Source: Vespula vulgaris (Eukaryota > Arthropoda > Insecta > Hymenoptera > Vespidae). Taken from it: a DNA stretch of 64,000 nt. The notes under the pieces were generated by a model. The model saw only the letters and a list, made by a program, of their open reading frames with translations, searched no databases and was not told the DNA's origin. The DNA is taken from positions 124,501-188,500 of the forward strand of contig NC_066586.1 of assembly GCF_905475345.1 (NCBI RefSeq), read 5' to 3'. Both the position numbers and the translations under genes were made by a program. Of this stretch, positions 48,501 through 61,843 are shown in pieces; the stretch's first letter is position 1, and each line of letters begins with the position of its first letter.

Positions 48501-51500
48501 TTCATTCAATTTTCATCGCGAGAATTAGGAATGATAGAATGGAGGTCGCATACATATAGATGTAGAAAGAAGGGAGAGCGAGAGAGAATCCATTGTGTAT
48601 TCCGGCTGACTTTATCGGCTGATCGGAGTCAAGCGGAAGCGGGGAAGGCGTACCAAATTGCGCGCGCCAAACTCGCGAGACTCGGCCGAGCTTCGTTAAT
48701 TAGCATAACGAGCTAGTTCGTTCGTTATCCTTCCTCGTTCTCTCTCTTTCTGCTAAGCGATACTCGTCTATATGCATTTCCGGGCAGCGAAAGGCCGTTT
48801 TGCGGTTCAATGAAGAAACGAGAGCCTTGTGCGAGTCACTGCACGAATATAGGTATATAGCTATAAATAATATGCAAAGTTCTATGCAAAGGCTGTGTCT
48901 TTATAAACGTGCTTACACAGACACAAGCGCGCTTCCTCTTCCATATACGAAGCTCGAACGATCGGTCATAGTGAATGAAGCGACTCTCGCAGCTTGCCAC
49001 GTGCCGACGCTTCCGGATGAAACTTTATGAATGGCCGGCGGAGTAACGATGAGCCCGTAGGCGATCTAACTCGAAGCGCAATTTCGTGCATCTTGAAAGA
49101 ACGTTCAAAAGGGAAGATTTTTCTTTTTTTTTTTTTTTTTTCGAAGCGCTCGACCGTGGAATGGACATTCTCGTATCGTAAATAACCGACTAAAGTATCG
49201 ATCGTTTAAAAAAAACTGATTTTTCAGGTCACACGCAACGGCTGCGAAAAACGAAAGAGACTGCACTTTTTTTACACTCACCGACAAAGTTTTCCACGAA
49301 GCGAACGAAATTTAACGTTTGATACGTTAATGCGATGGATTAACGAAGAAAAAAAAACGGAGATGTATCACCGTTGCTTTTTCCGTCTTACGATGCACGC
49401 GACTCGTTCGAATTAGCATAGGTAGACTAAAGTAAAATTAGGATCGGTCAAAAGTCGCTCGGCCGGTCGATGTTTCATATCCGTCGACGTCGAACGCGCG
49501 ATTTTTGCCCACGTCCGTTCATCCTCTTAATCGGTTCGCTGCAAAAACGATTACGCGAATAGCCTTCGACGTTAATCGACTAGAACGTTGTCAGTCAATC
49601 TCTACTACGACGTTGTTTGAGAAAGAAGCGATGCCCCCGATCACTCGCGATCGCGAATGCTTTCGACTGTTTTATCGTAAATACATTGTGCGAATTTCAA
49701 TTCTCGTTCTCGGTTATTTTGCGGTTATTCGCTGCGTATAGAATACGAACGAAAAAATGGGAAAGTAGAGAGATATTAGGTCCTTTCCCCCTTTTATTTA
49801 GGCATAGGATCCTTTTGAGATCCAGCAATGAGCTCGTTACGAAAAGGGGTCGTAGCTCGGATAAATTACTCTTTCTCTCTTTCTCCCTTTCTCTCGGCTC
49901 TCGAGATGCATCTCGGCGCGATATCGCGGTTATCTGCAAGCTCGATGCCGGCGTTGCCGGTAGTTGCATATGTAACGACTCTTTGACTCTTCCTATGCGA
50001 GGCTTTTAAAAAAAGAATCTCTAAAGCATCGACTCGCAGACTTTCCGTGTTTACGCGGATAGAGCAGGCTCGACGGTGAAGAGAATTTCGTCGTTGGAGC
50101 GGCGCGCGACTACGAGAAATTTTCTAAAAGCGAATCCGGCTTTTGATACGTTTCATCGATTTCGAGGGCGATAAGACGGAAAGCGGTTCTATCGGAAAAC
50201 GTGGCTCGTAATCGCGTAGATCCGTACGATACGGTAGTAGCGAGTCGTCGCATCTATTCGCGCGACAGATATTAGCAAATACATTCCTATTCGATCGTCG
50301 AGGACGCGTGTCCCGTCGAGAAGAGAATGATTACGCGAGACGCGTCGTCGCGTAGATTTCCCAGGTCGATCGTCGATGTGGGGTGCGTTCTGAAACACGC
50401 ATCGTACAAAGGCAATCACGCGAGGTACGAGCTGCCGTGGTACAAGGTTTACGGGTTAAGCCAGAGAGATGGTTCGCCGGATAGACGGAGAAGCCTCGAG
50501 AGGGGACGCGGATCGTGCGGCTTTACGTGGCCGAGTTATGCATGAGAATACCGGAACGAGTTCCTTCGAGGATCATGATTTACGTCGCTACCGGACCTAC
50601 GTGATCGTGTCGCTCCATTTCAGAACACCGCGTTACATCTCTGGCAAGACACACTCCGCGCAAGAGATCGCGGTAAAAGAGTCGAAAAGCTTCGCTCTTC
50701 CGTTTTCTAGGGACTTTGACGGACTCTCGACGGCGCAATAAAATTCGAACAAACGAGAACACGCCCGGCGATCTCTCGCGTTTCAGCTACGCACAGAGTT
50801 GGGTGCACCTAATCGATCGCGCGGTCCTAACGAGCTCGAAAAAATACGATGCGATTTACTTCCGTGTTCCAAGCGCCGAGGGACGATCGATGAGAAGCGC
50901 GATAAAACTTTCGAACGCGCTCCCCGTCGGTTATCGCTGTCTGCGGTCATCGTTTTCCACTCGAAACGTTAAGACCGAGTAAGATGGAAATCGATTTCGA
51001 CTACGCGAAGGGGATAAGTCTCTTGCGGTTAACCCGTCGATATATTGAAAGCGATTTTAGCTCGATATTCGACGACGAGCGATAAATAAAGGCACGCCTC
51101 GTTAGATGGAATTCGTGCTTCGGTTTCGACTGACTGTTTCCGAATACGAAACGATTCCGATTTCTTCTCACGTCGACGTCGACTCCAAAGTACTTACCTA
51201 CACGCGCGCGGGCGCACGCGCACATGCACGTAGGTACGTATCCACGAGCTCGATATTATTAACCGAAACCCAACGACCTTTTCTACGATTTATGAACGTC
51301 GATGGGTCGGCCTGTAGAGAATCAATCAAATATAAATATTGCTATTCAAAGTAGTATTGGCTCAAAGATAAATCGACTCCGTTGGAACAGAGGCGGTACA
51401 AAAAGTACGAAGATGGTATAAAAGCATCGCGCGTTCTGAAAAAACCAACGTCTTTCGTTTCTCGTCGATGGACGAAACGACCTTTCGTAAATTCATCTTA

Positions 51501-54500
51501 TTTCGATGTATTAACGATAAAAATCAATATTTAATATTACGCTTGGCGAAGAGTTAACTCTCTCCGATGTATCGAGGCCCGTTCCACGTACTCCATACTT
51601 CAAAGGTCTCCCTTCGCAAAGTTCTACTCGTAAAACCTTGTCTGCACTTACGCGGGGTCCCGTTGTATCTGTTTAAATAGAAACCTTAAGTAAAGTTAAC
51701 TTTGCACCGCCGCCCTACCGTCTCTCCCGTGTTTAATCGAATAATCTCTTTCTTGCGACAAAGTTTCGTCGATATTTCGATCAAAGAAAATGTCGCTTCG
51801 TAAGTGGCAACGATCGAGGAACCGTCAAAAATGCATATAAAAATATAAAAGATTTCGATGTCGTGGAAGCGAAATAATATCGGAGAATTGAAATTGCACT
51901 TTATCGCGCTAAATATAACGATCGAATTTAAAGCGACGCGTTTATTATTTCAAATGGTGGCAATATAACGCTCTTCAAATTGATTCCTGGCTATGCTCTC
52001 TATACATACGTGTATAAAGCTTTTCTCTCATCCTCTGAATAGGAACGTCGAAGCAACTACGGTTCGCGTAAAACATTCGCTGAAGCGAAATATCGGATGG
52101 GAAAGCTCGACGGGATCTTTGGGCGAGTTAAAATACAAGCAATTAAGATAATTAGAAGGTCCTACCGCACAAAGGAAAAATACTTGAACTCGAAGAGAAT
52201 CGAACCAGTCGTTTGATCCAGAAATCTGATGAATTTCGTTTTCGTCTTTCAACGGATTGGAAGGATCTACGAATCACGAGACACGGGACAATTATCTACA
52301 CGTCGTTCGCATTCGAAGCCGAACGATGAGAAATGATGCGATTGGCTCGAAGCTGGAGAATGAAGGGAGTCGTTGCCTCGTTCGTCGAATAATCGTCTAT
52401 TATGGCTCGAGAATGGCAAAATAGAGAGGGAGAGAGAGAAAGCGAATAAGTAAATAGAACGGGATCGAACGGTAATGCCGAAGTATTAGCTTAATTTTTG
52501 TTGCCGCTTTCGCTACGTCCGCGTTAACGCTACGAGCGTTGAGACATTGTTTACATTCAACCGAGCGACGTGACGGTCCGATGTGTACTCACGATGACAA
52601 CGGGACGACGAGTTTTCTTGTTTACGTCGAGTATGTTTTATTTTCATCCGAGATACGCACCACTTTTATATAAGGTATAGGAACAAGGACGCGATGTTTT
52701 TGATACGAAGACGACAAACGACCAAGGAGGACGTTTCGTATAAATCCATGGAGACAGATGTATCTTTTCGATCTCTTCGATGCGATGCTCGACGAGAGGA
52801 TATAATAGGATAAAATGCGATAGCAAATTATGAGATATCTTAGAGAATATCTACGCATAAAAACGTTCTAAAACGTAAGTCTTGCGCTATAGACCACGAA
52901 GGATTTGTTCGCGTCTATATATTTTTTCACGTTTACAGGGTACGCGAGAGTGTACGCTCGAAATAGGGAGTACCGAGGCGTTAAAAAAACCGCAGGGGAA
53001 ATCTTCCCTTTCCGTTATGTCGTCGCACTGCGATTTTTGCCGCATTAGTAAACACGGATGGATGCATTAGCGATATTTCGATAGGAATCGAGGTACGGAC
53101 GCAACGCCGTCGGCGGTATCTCAAATTTTTCTATAATGAAAATGTACGATCTACGTTCACCGACGAATTTGTTTTTCACGTTCGAATCGTAACGAAAAAG
53201 AAAAAAGAAAAAAGAAAAAACGATAAAACCGCGAATTCAACGTAACATAGCTGGCCTGATTTTGCTTGTGTTCGACACGAAAGGCGTTCCTCGTGCCGCG
53301 CACCGAGTGTCTACTCTTTGAAACGATTAATAATTTATCATCTTGTTGGTGTAGTTGCGTGAAAGTGCAACGAGAAACGACGTCGGCCTCGTTCCACATA
53401 AGCATCGCTAAACTATTGATGAGATTATTGATTCGTCTGAGAATATGTGTGCATTCGTGCTATTTGTATACGCAACGTGGAAAAGTTAAATAAAAAAAAG
53501 AATTCCAATTGCGATCGTTGGTTCGTAGTAAACGATAATACATACTTAATAGAATAAGAAAAAGAGAAGAGTCGCTTTGACGGAAAGTGTAAATATTCGC
53601 TGGTGCAAGCGGGTGCACTCTGCCGATCGATAGAAAGTGGATTAAGACGTTTTCTAACGTGGCCAAGGAAAAGTTGCGACTGTTTCTTTGTCCGTCGAAA
53701 AAAAATGACGTTTCGAAACTTTGATAGCTGCGCGAATCATAGAATGCTCGATTTAAATGGAGATTATCGATCGGAGATGAGGGTAAAAAAAATTTCGAGT
53801 AGACGCTTATAGGTGGAAAACGGGGCTAATAAAGTTGACGAATTTAGTCGTGCTGCTATTGTTTGAAATACGCATTATACTGGGATAAACTGTGTGAAAC
53901 GTAGAAACTTCTTGGGAAGAGTAAACTTCGTTACCGAGTACCACCGAGTATATTTAAATTATTCACTCGAAGAGAGCTCGAAAAGTTGGATATCCCTCTT
54001 CGTTCTGGGAATATGAACGAGTAACGATGCCGAGGACTTTCAAGGCTTTGCTCGTGTCGTTCGGATCACGAGAAGAAGAAACGAGACGAGTAGTCGTGCA
54101 TCCTCCGAGACCGGAGAGGAGAGAAAAATCGACCGACGAGAAGAATAGAAAAGGGCGAGCGATGATGATCGAACCAGGAACTTTACGTTTTGCAATTTTC
54201 CTTTCTCTCGTATCTTAGCTCTTTCTTTATCTTTTTAATTTCGTTTCTTCTTCGATCCACGACAACACGCGATACACGAGGATGCTTTCCGTTCGATTAC
54301 TCGCATCTTGAACGAGATATCGATGTCTCGTAAATTCGCCTCGTAAAAGACGATTCCGGTTCTTTCCTGAGAACGAGAGGAAAGGGGGCAGAGAGAGAGA
54401 GAGAGAGAGAGAGCGTTACGTAAATCCAGAATTGAGAATAATTACATTGAAAAGCGTTTCTCGAAATGGCAACGCCCTATTAATGTAATATAACTTGATC

Positions 54501-57172
54501 GGTTGCGTAACGAAGCGACGGAGAGAGAGGGAGAATGGAATCGCGACAGAGAATGGAAGAGATCCAATTGAACGAGAAGTGCTCAAAGAAGAGTCCCTTT
54601 GATTAACGCGTGCGTTTAAAGGCGACCGACAGAATGGCAGGACGAACCAGTGTTGGGTACTTCGTAGATTGTAGATAGTATATCCAAAGTTTCCTCCTTG
54701 TCTACCTTGTCTCTTTGATGAAGTCTCCTTTAGCTTTGTGTCGAGCTTGCTAAGAAAACGTGAAATTAAATTCCATGATTTTGTCACGAATCGCTCCGAT
54801 TCTCGTTCGATAACGTCGGGAAATCGGTGAGTCGAGAGAAAAACGACAATACGAATTCTTTCCAAGTAAAATTCTTTGTAAGACGATCGATCGACCGGTT
54901 AAATAACTTGCGTTCCTTCTTATACGCGAGGGAATAAGTGCGAGGCTCGAAAGATCTCGTTAATTCTTTCTCTCTCATTCTTTTTCATTTAATCTGGATT
55001 CCGATACCTAGGCCGCTATTAAGTGGAATAAGTCAATGGAGAGAAATATAGCGTTGATGCAGTCTTGCCTCATATAACGCGAATCTTCGATAAAATTTCA
55101 TATCAAATATATCAAACGATTCGAATGATTTTCTTTTAAGGGACGCGATCCCAAGCGTATCGCGCGAAGAAATGAATTTCGTTTCGCTCGAGGTAAGAAT
55201 AACCGAGCGAATTGAGAGCGAGGATGAAGGTATAATACTTATCGGGATTGTTGGAAAATTTATTGAGATATTAATTATGCGAAAAGTTAGTCGAGAACTC
55301 GTAAATTGGCGAAAGCTTTAGAAACTCTCTCTCTTTTTCACTCTCCGCTTCTCTCCTCGCGATATTCTTTACAAGAATATTTTCGATGGTTCGTGCAACC
55401 TGACGTCGCAAGTATGCTATTTATATTGCATGATTAATTAAACGCGCCAAAGTATAAACTCGCGTTGGTTCTCTTGTTCTCTCTCTCTCTCTCTAGGTTG
55501 TACTTTTCGCGAGCGATAAAAGTATTGTGCGAAACAAATTACTTATTTAGCGTTGATCAGCTTAGACTTTCGACCAAAACTGCAATGTTCGTCGGATAAA
55601 TTTTTGGTCGAACGATTTTACCGAATGTTCTGTCGTTAGATGAAATAATTAATCCGATTATCTATACGATCCCATGATAGCTAGTTCGTCGCTCGTTCTA
55701 CATTCTTCAATTTGACGTCGGCCCCCCCTCTCCATCCCTTTCCTTTAAATCGGATTAAAATAAAATAAACTAATTTTTCTTCGTAAGATTTTTACGCGTA
55801 GCTGTATTAATATAAAGATTACGTGTACGCGTAGGAGATTAGTTTATCGAACTGTAACTTTGTTCTTCTTTGACTTTCGTCGAGCTACTTAGCCAACGTA
55901 TTTCTCTCAACTTTGACGAAACTTCGAGATAAAAATCCTATCCTAGCGTGACTTTTTCAATATATCATGAAAAAGTGAAATTCTTCGAGTTCTCGAACCT
56001 GGCAATCACTTAATTTTCTCGCTCGTTAATTCAAACCAATAAATGGAGAAGAGTTTTACGATAGAATCTTGGAAAGGAACGGCAACCCTCGGGGAGCATC
56101 CTCCCTTACGATTCCGGATAATAATGAAACCTTTACGAAACGACCATGGAATTCTTGAGTAACGAGAATAAGTTCTCGATAGAATAACCTTTCGATCGTG
56201 GTAAAAGTACTACTTGAAATTTATCTTTACAATTTCTTTGCGTTAGTATTCTTCTCTTTCCGTCTTTGAATTTTCCTTTCCTCTGATATAGTTTTACGTT
56301 CATTACAAAAAAAAAAAATGAAAAAAAGAAAATATATTTTGTCCGGAATTGCGTATTATTTACGAGTTCTATTTTCACCGCGGTAGCGTTTGAAATAACT
56401 TTTAATTGATAAGCGAACGTAGAAAAACGAATAAATGGAATTTTTTAATTGTTTCGATCAGAGTTAAATTCACGCGAATCTTTCGTCCAATTCTGCGTCG
56501 CAAGGACCTTTTTTTTATGTTTTTCGTTCTCTTTCATTGACAGAGGAGAGGTGCGCGTTAACGCACATATACGGACGAATTTTCGCGACTTTAACGAAAG
56601 TCGGTCGCAATTAAAGGCGTTGGGAAGTGCGTCAACATTTTTCCACGATTCTACAACGCGAATATAATTCCGTTAACGATCGAATCCTCATCGCTTTTAA
56701 CGCGAAGCGCGAATTTATTGTACGTATTTCCGCCGATTTATAGAGCTCGCACGTCGGCTGCAATGAGATGGCACGATCGCGATGTAATCGTCTCTCCATT
56801 TCTCTCTCCCTTCACCCGATGGAGTTACGAGCAGAAAATTGGCAAGTCGGTATTCCCGTTTGATGCAATCAACGTTAACGAAGGCAAAGCTCTCTTTATT
56901 TGCATAGACGGCATTCTATGCGGTTTGCAAATGGCAAAGTACTCGACGTAAGCAGAATTTGGGAGCGAACGGATATCTATGCCTTTCGATATCGATTATC
57001 AAAGATTTCTCGCCAATAACGGAAGCGGAGAAGAAAGATACGTGGACGTTTAGTTCCAAGAAGAGGAGAAAAATTTTGATAATTAAATAGAAATAATACG
57101 ACGGGTTAAAAGGATTCTCGACGATGGAGTAATAGCGTTTGGAAAAGAGAAAAGATTAGATAGAGAGGTAGA

Positions 57173-57205
<33 letters not shown>

Positions 57206-60200
57206 ATTGGCTTTAAATCGCGAACCCGCTGCGAACAATGTTCATAACGGCGAACGAAGAATAACGACGTCTGGACGGAAGAACCGAGTATCGCGTGCTC
57301 GCGTATTTTTGCCCGCTATAATTCAGAGCGTGCTCGAAAAAAAAGAAGACCGAAACTTTAATATAGCCATAAAATAAAAGGCGATAGCAGCGGTGCCAAT
57401 GGTTTCGAATCCAATTGACATATCTACTTGGAATATTTTACGATGCACTGTTATATATCTTCGTCGTTCATCAATTATCGCAAGAATGAGATCGTTTCTC
57501 GAGGAAAAATGAAAGGTTTCGTTTTATCGTCCGCTCTTTCAACGTCATCCTCGAACTCGATAGTAGGCATCGACGCGACTACGCTCGGCGAGCCTCGAAT
57601 TTCAGTCGGCCATCCATAAATCGTAACCGACGTGTAATACGATCCGACGACGGCGCACGAGCTGATTTCAATTTGTCGAAACACAGAGCGATTTCTCGTA
57701 CAACTCTCTACCCTACATTTTTATATACTCGTACGCGCGTAGCGATATAGCATGGATAACGTATTTATGGGAATAGTAGGTATATGCGCTCGCATAACGT
57801 TCGATCAACGTCTCATAAAGTACGCGTAGTTATACCACTGCTTCGCGATTATCTTAAATTATGGGCTATTAGAGGGAGGACTCGTTGCCTACGATCTCGA
57901 ACGGATAGGAGGACGAACAAGGAGGCAAAAGAGGAAGAAACGTATGGAATGGAGATGTATGAAAAAAAAAGAATTTTACGGGAATAGGGAAGCTAGAGGA
58001 ACGAGAGAGAGGAAACGTTGGAGATACCGACCGTCAAAGATACACGTACTCTTACACGTGGATATACGATTTATCGCGTACGATAGGCCAAATAGGACGT
58101 TGCGCGCGTTAGAAATCGTACGGTCGTTGGCTTCTCCGTAAAGGTTTCCCTTTGAAAAAGATTACGGTCGTACGTAATCTCCTCGACAAAGGCTACAATT
58201 ATCCGACGCGCCAACGAAATTCCGTTTCCATTTTCCCTCGGTATCGTATTTAATACACGGACGAGCGTTTAGAATCCCAGCGTCGGTCCATTAATATTTC
58301 GTACGTGTACGAAACGTAGATGTGTTTTATTGTAAACGATAACGGAGGTAGACATTTCGTAAATATCGCTCGTAGAGAGAAAACGTAAATCGAGAATCGC
58401 GTCGTTCTCGTATTAATAATTACGCGATACTCCAAATAATTGCGCGATTTTTTGTTTCGCGAACAGAAAATTCGACGTTTCTTTTTTTTGTTTTTTAATA
58501 AAATATTTAACAAAAGTAATATTGCTCGATGAGAAAACCCGTAGCGTTTTCCCGTTCGTTTTCCGGCTCGCTCCATTCTCGGCTCTCATCTTCGCGAGAG
58601 TAGACGCTTACCCGATCGGAAACAATAATGACAATAAATTATGTAGAAGCTCTATAAAATACGACACCAACGGTAAAACGATGCTCGCATGGCGTTGGTC
58701 AATACTTGGAACCAGCGTCGTTCCCAGCGACGACGTTACGAGCGTCGCTGGTGATAATTATAGGACGTTAATAAATTTCCAACGAGTTTTTACACCTCTA
58801 ATACGAGTCGTCCAAGCACGCCCAAGTACGCCGTACGGTAAGTAAAGTCGAATCGATGATCCTCTTATCGCAACGACTTTTCTGCCAGACGCGACAAGTA
58901 TTGCCGACAAAGTGTCCGCAGAAAACGGTAAGATGGGATTTTCTATCGGAACCGTCGACGCGCAGACTGCCTCTCTTTCTCTTTTTATATTTCTCTCTCT
59001 TTCCTATATCCTTCGCGTATCGACCATCAGCTCTTTTACGTTTGACATGGAAGAATCTCGATATCGACTATTCCTTGCGCGAAAATATTTCAATAATTCT
59101 TCCTCCGAGGATTATTGCATAAAGTTTCACCGCGTAAAAATATCGTATATGCGATTAATACCTTTCGGATGTACGTACGATGTCGGAAAATGACGAGGAA
59201 AATCTTAGCTAAATTCGTTAATATCTAAAACATCGTTTGTTGGAAACAAAGACGGCGTAAAATAATTTACGAGGGATCTAGCAAAGTTTATAAACGTGCT
59301 AACACGAGCGACAGTTAATTACGGAGAACGTTGTAAGGAGTACGACACACCGGTATTCGTATTCAGACCAGCGCGAAATAACGAACGACACGCATTGTAT
59401 TCCCTCACGAATTGATTACGTCGTTTGTCATGTTTGCGCTTCGCTAACTAGTTCTCGCATGTACACATACATACATCGTAGATATACGGCTCCATTTTTC
59501 CAAAGAATATTTTAAACGCTCTTTTAAATAGCGCACGAACGCAATAACCTTAAGAAAAATTCTTTAAAGGAAGAGTAAAAGACGTACGTCCGAGAGAGTT
59601 ATAAAGTCGAAATACGCGTACGTACGCATTGCCTGGCGCGTCCCAATCGTTTGGTATTACGTGTACCCAGAAAGAATGACCTTGGTGATTTTTTAAGAAA
59701 AATTGTGAGGAATCCGCATTGCATTCTGCGGCGTAGTTGCCCTCGTATCATGTACCGACGAGTATCTTCGCTCTCGCTCTTAGTCTTTCTACCTGGGCCA
59801 ACGCGTTTCGCGTTAGTTCGCGTATAGATGCTCGTAAATCCGACCAAGAGAAAGAGCAAGAAAGAGAGAAGGGAAAGAGGTAAGAAGGAGACGGGGGCGG
59901 GTTGAAAAGTTAAAAAGGAGAGAAAGAAAAGACGAAGAGCGAGAACACAATCTGCGAAGGCTTGACGATTCGCAAACAGACGCGCGCGCGCGTTTTCCTT
60001 TGATCTTCAAGTCCGCTCCGTGTACTATTGTTTGTACGGATGGTAAAAAAGCAACGCGATGGTAGTAGTGACGAAGAGCGCGAGCAGGGCGGTCGACCGA
60101 AGCGGTCGAACGCGGCTGACGTACTCGGTAGATGGCACGAGGGCGAGAAGAAGGGAGAACGGAGGATGGTGACCGAGGAGTACGGTGATGTAATGGGCGG

Positions 60201-60270
60201 ATCAACGAGAAAGAGACATTTTTGCGGTGAAACAAGACTGGAGATGGGCTGGAAGAAAAAATGAGGGAAA
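48501..60270. other. No supportable gene; non-coding, some promoter-like stretches
   Basis: No open frame here carries a recognisable domain. The stretch 48540-49060 is less repetitive and holds CpG-rich sequence plus TATA-like words (CTATAAATA near 48860, TTTATAAAC near 48900). This fits an enhancer or promoter but is weak evidence. GA microsatellites lie at 54391-54413 and 57173-57199. A G/A-rich open frame on the plus strand at 60028-60264 is not recognised. Confidence 0.45.
57173..57199. repeat. GA microsatellite
   Basis: This is an AG dinucleotide run of 27 bases in non-coding sequence. Confidence 0.9.
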
Positions 60271-60484
60271 ACGAAACTATCTGCACGGATAAAGCCGTAT
60301 CCCTCTCTCTCTCTCTCTCCCTCTATCTTTATTTTCGTTTTTTCTATCTAGCTCCGTTTTCATCCTATTGTCAATGAGATACCGGAGCTACGATGCTCTC
60401 GTACGCTTACGACGATAACAATAACGGTATGTTTTCATGAAAAGCTGCGATTAAAAACCAAAGCCAGCGTATTTAGTTTTCTGC

Positions 60485-60487
<3 letters not shown>

Positions 60488-60517
<30 letters not shown>
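60488..60517. repeat. GA microsatellite
   Basis: This is an uninterrupted GA run of 30 bases. Confidence 0.92.
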
Positions 60518-60520
<3 letters not shown>

Positions 60521-61667
60521 GAAGCGTTTTTGCTCGAAGATTCGAGCGTGTCGAAAGTGACGTCGATACGATGGCACGACTTCGACTCTTTTTTACCCTT
60601 TTCCACCCTTTTCGTCCTCGTCCTCCTTTTTATCCTCGCTCGCCTCGCAATAACGTTCGATACTATCGTTATTAATCAACCGAGTTTGCTCGTACGCGAT
60701 TATTAATCGCACACCCAATTTTTTCTTATTATTAGCAACGCGACCTTCTCGAAACGTCAATCCGACAAGATCCGATCGATTCTCCTCGTTCTCTCGCGTC
60801 TTTCCGATACGGGCAACGATAAAAATAAGAACGGAAACGTCATAAATCGCGGTCTCTATTTCACGGTCGAGAGATCGATAAGCGTCGACGAATGGTAAAG
60901 AAATTTTTATATGCGTGAGCGTAACGGTCGATATATACAGGATTTTACGATATATACGGACATTTACTAGATCAAGGTGGATTTTGCCTGCAAGATTAAA
61001 TTCCCTTTTTTAGTTAATAGGTTGGAAATCTATCGCAGAATCAAACCGATACGACGGAGAATGTTAAAACTAAAATTCAACTTCGCTCGAGTCCATTCGT
61101 TTCGCGTTTAACGGTCAAAAAGTTTAATAAATCTTTCCCCCGAGGACGAATAAAATTTAACGCGATTCTTGTAACCGAAACGACGAACCTTTGACCTATC
61201 GAGAGAAAGAGAGAAAGAAAAGTTTGATTTTCGAAGCGACTGCTTCTGAATAAATGTCAAATATCAAAACTGAAGGCGATTACGCAAATGGAACGAGCCA
61301 TTTTCATTTTTAAATCATGGAAAATGTTCTTTGGTGAACTTTTATTCGGATAAATCGAGTCGCAGATCGAAACCGAGATGTCCGTCGAAGGGTTGGCAAG
61401 CGATTTGGAGTTCTTTCGAAGAAACTGAAACAAAAGTACGCTCGAGACTGTACGATATCGGATCGACCAAGTCCCATCGCGTTCTTCGGCCTATGTGGAA
61501 ATAAAACGATCGATCGACCTTTTCTAAAGGAGAAGAAGCAGAGGAAGAAGATATCGAGAAGTACGAGACGTTCGTGAAAATTTTCGCTAGATGTCCGATG
61601 TGTAACGGGAGCGACGTGCTGCGCCGTTGCGATATCGTATCGGATCTCGTTCAAAGCGAGCGGCCTC

Positions 61668-61675
61668 TGACGTCA
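61668..61675. promoter_or_regulatory. Consensus CRE (TGACGTCA)
   Basis: This is a perfect 8-bp cAMP-response-element palindrome in a CpG-rich stretch. CREB/ATF-type factors bind this word, and activity-dependent neuronal genes often carry it. One 8-mer is expected about once per 64 kb by chance, so it counts only together with the nearby elements. Confidence 0.35.
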
Positions 61676-61830
61676 GGATGGGGCTTCTCTAAAGTCAAGA
61701 ACCAATACTGGCTGGAGAAAAGAACGAGAGAGAGAGAGAGAGAGAGAATATAGATCGGTGGAGAGAGGGAACGGGTGAGGGGCGGAGCTCGATGAGAGTC
61801 GAGGCAGACTCGAGTGTCGGTCCGGAAGAG

Positions 61831-61843
61831 GAGTCAATGACTC
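61831..61843. promoter_or_regulatory. GAGTCA-A-TGACTC inverted repeat (AP-1-like half sites)
   Basis: This is a 13-bp inverted repeat of GAGTCA and TGACTC with a one-base spacer, resembling bZIP (AP-1) half sites. It lies 156 bp from the CRE. GAGTCA recurs at about 61940 and TGACTC at about 61961. Confidence 0.35.
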
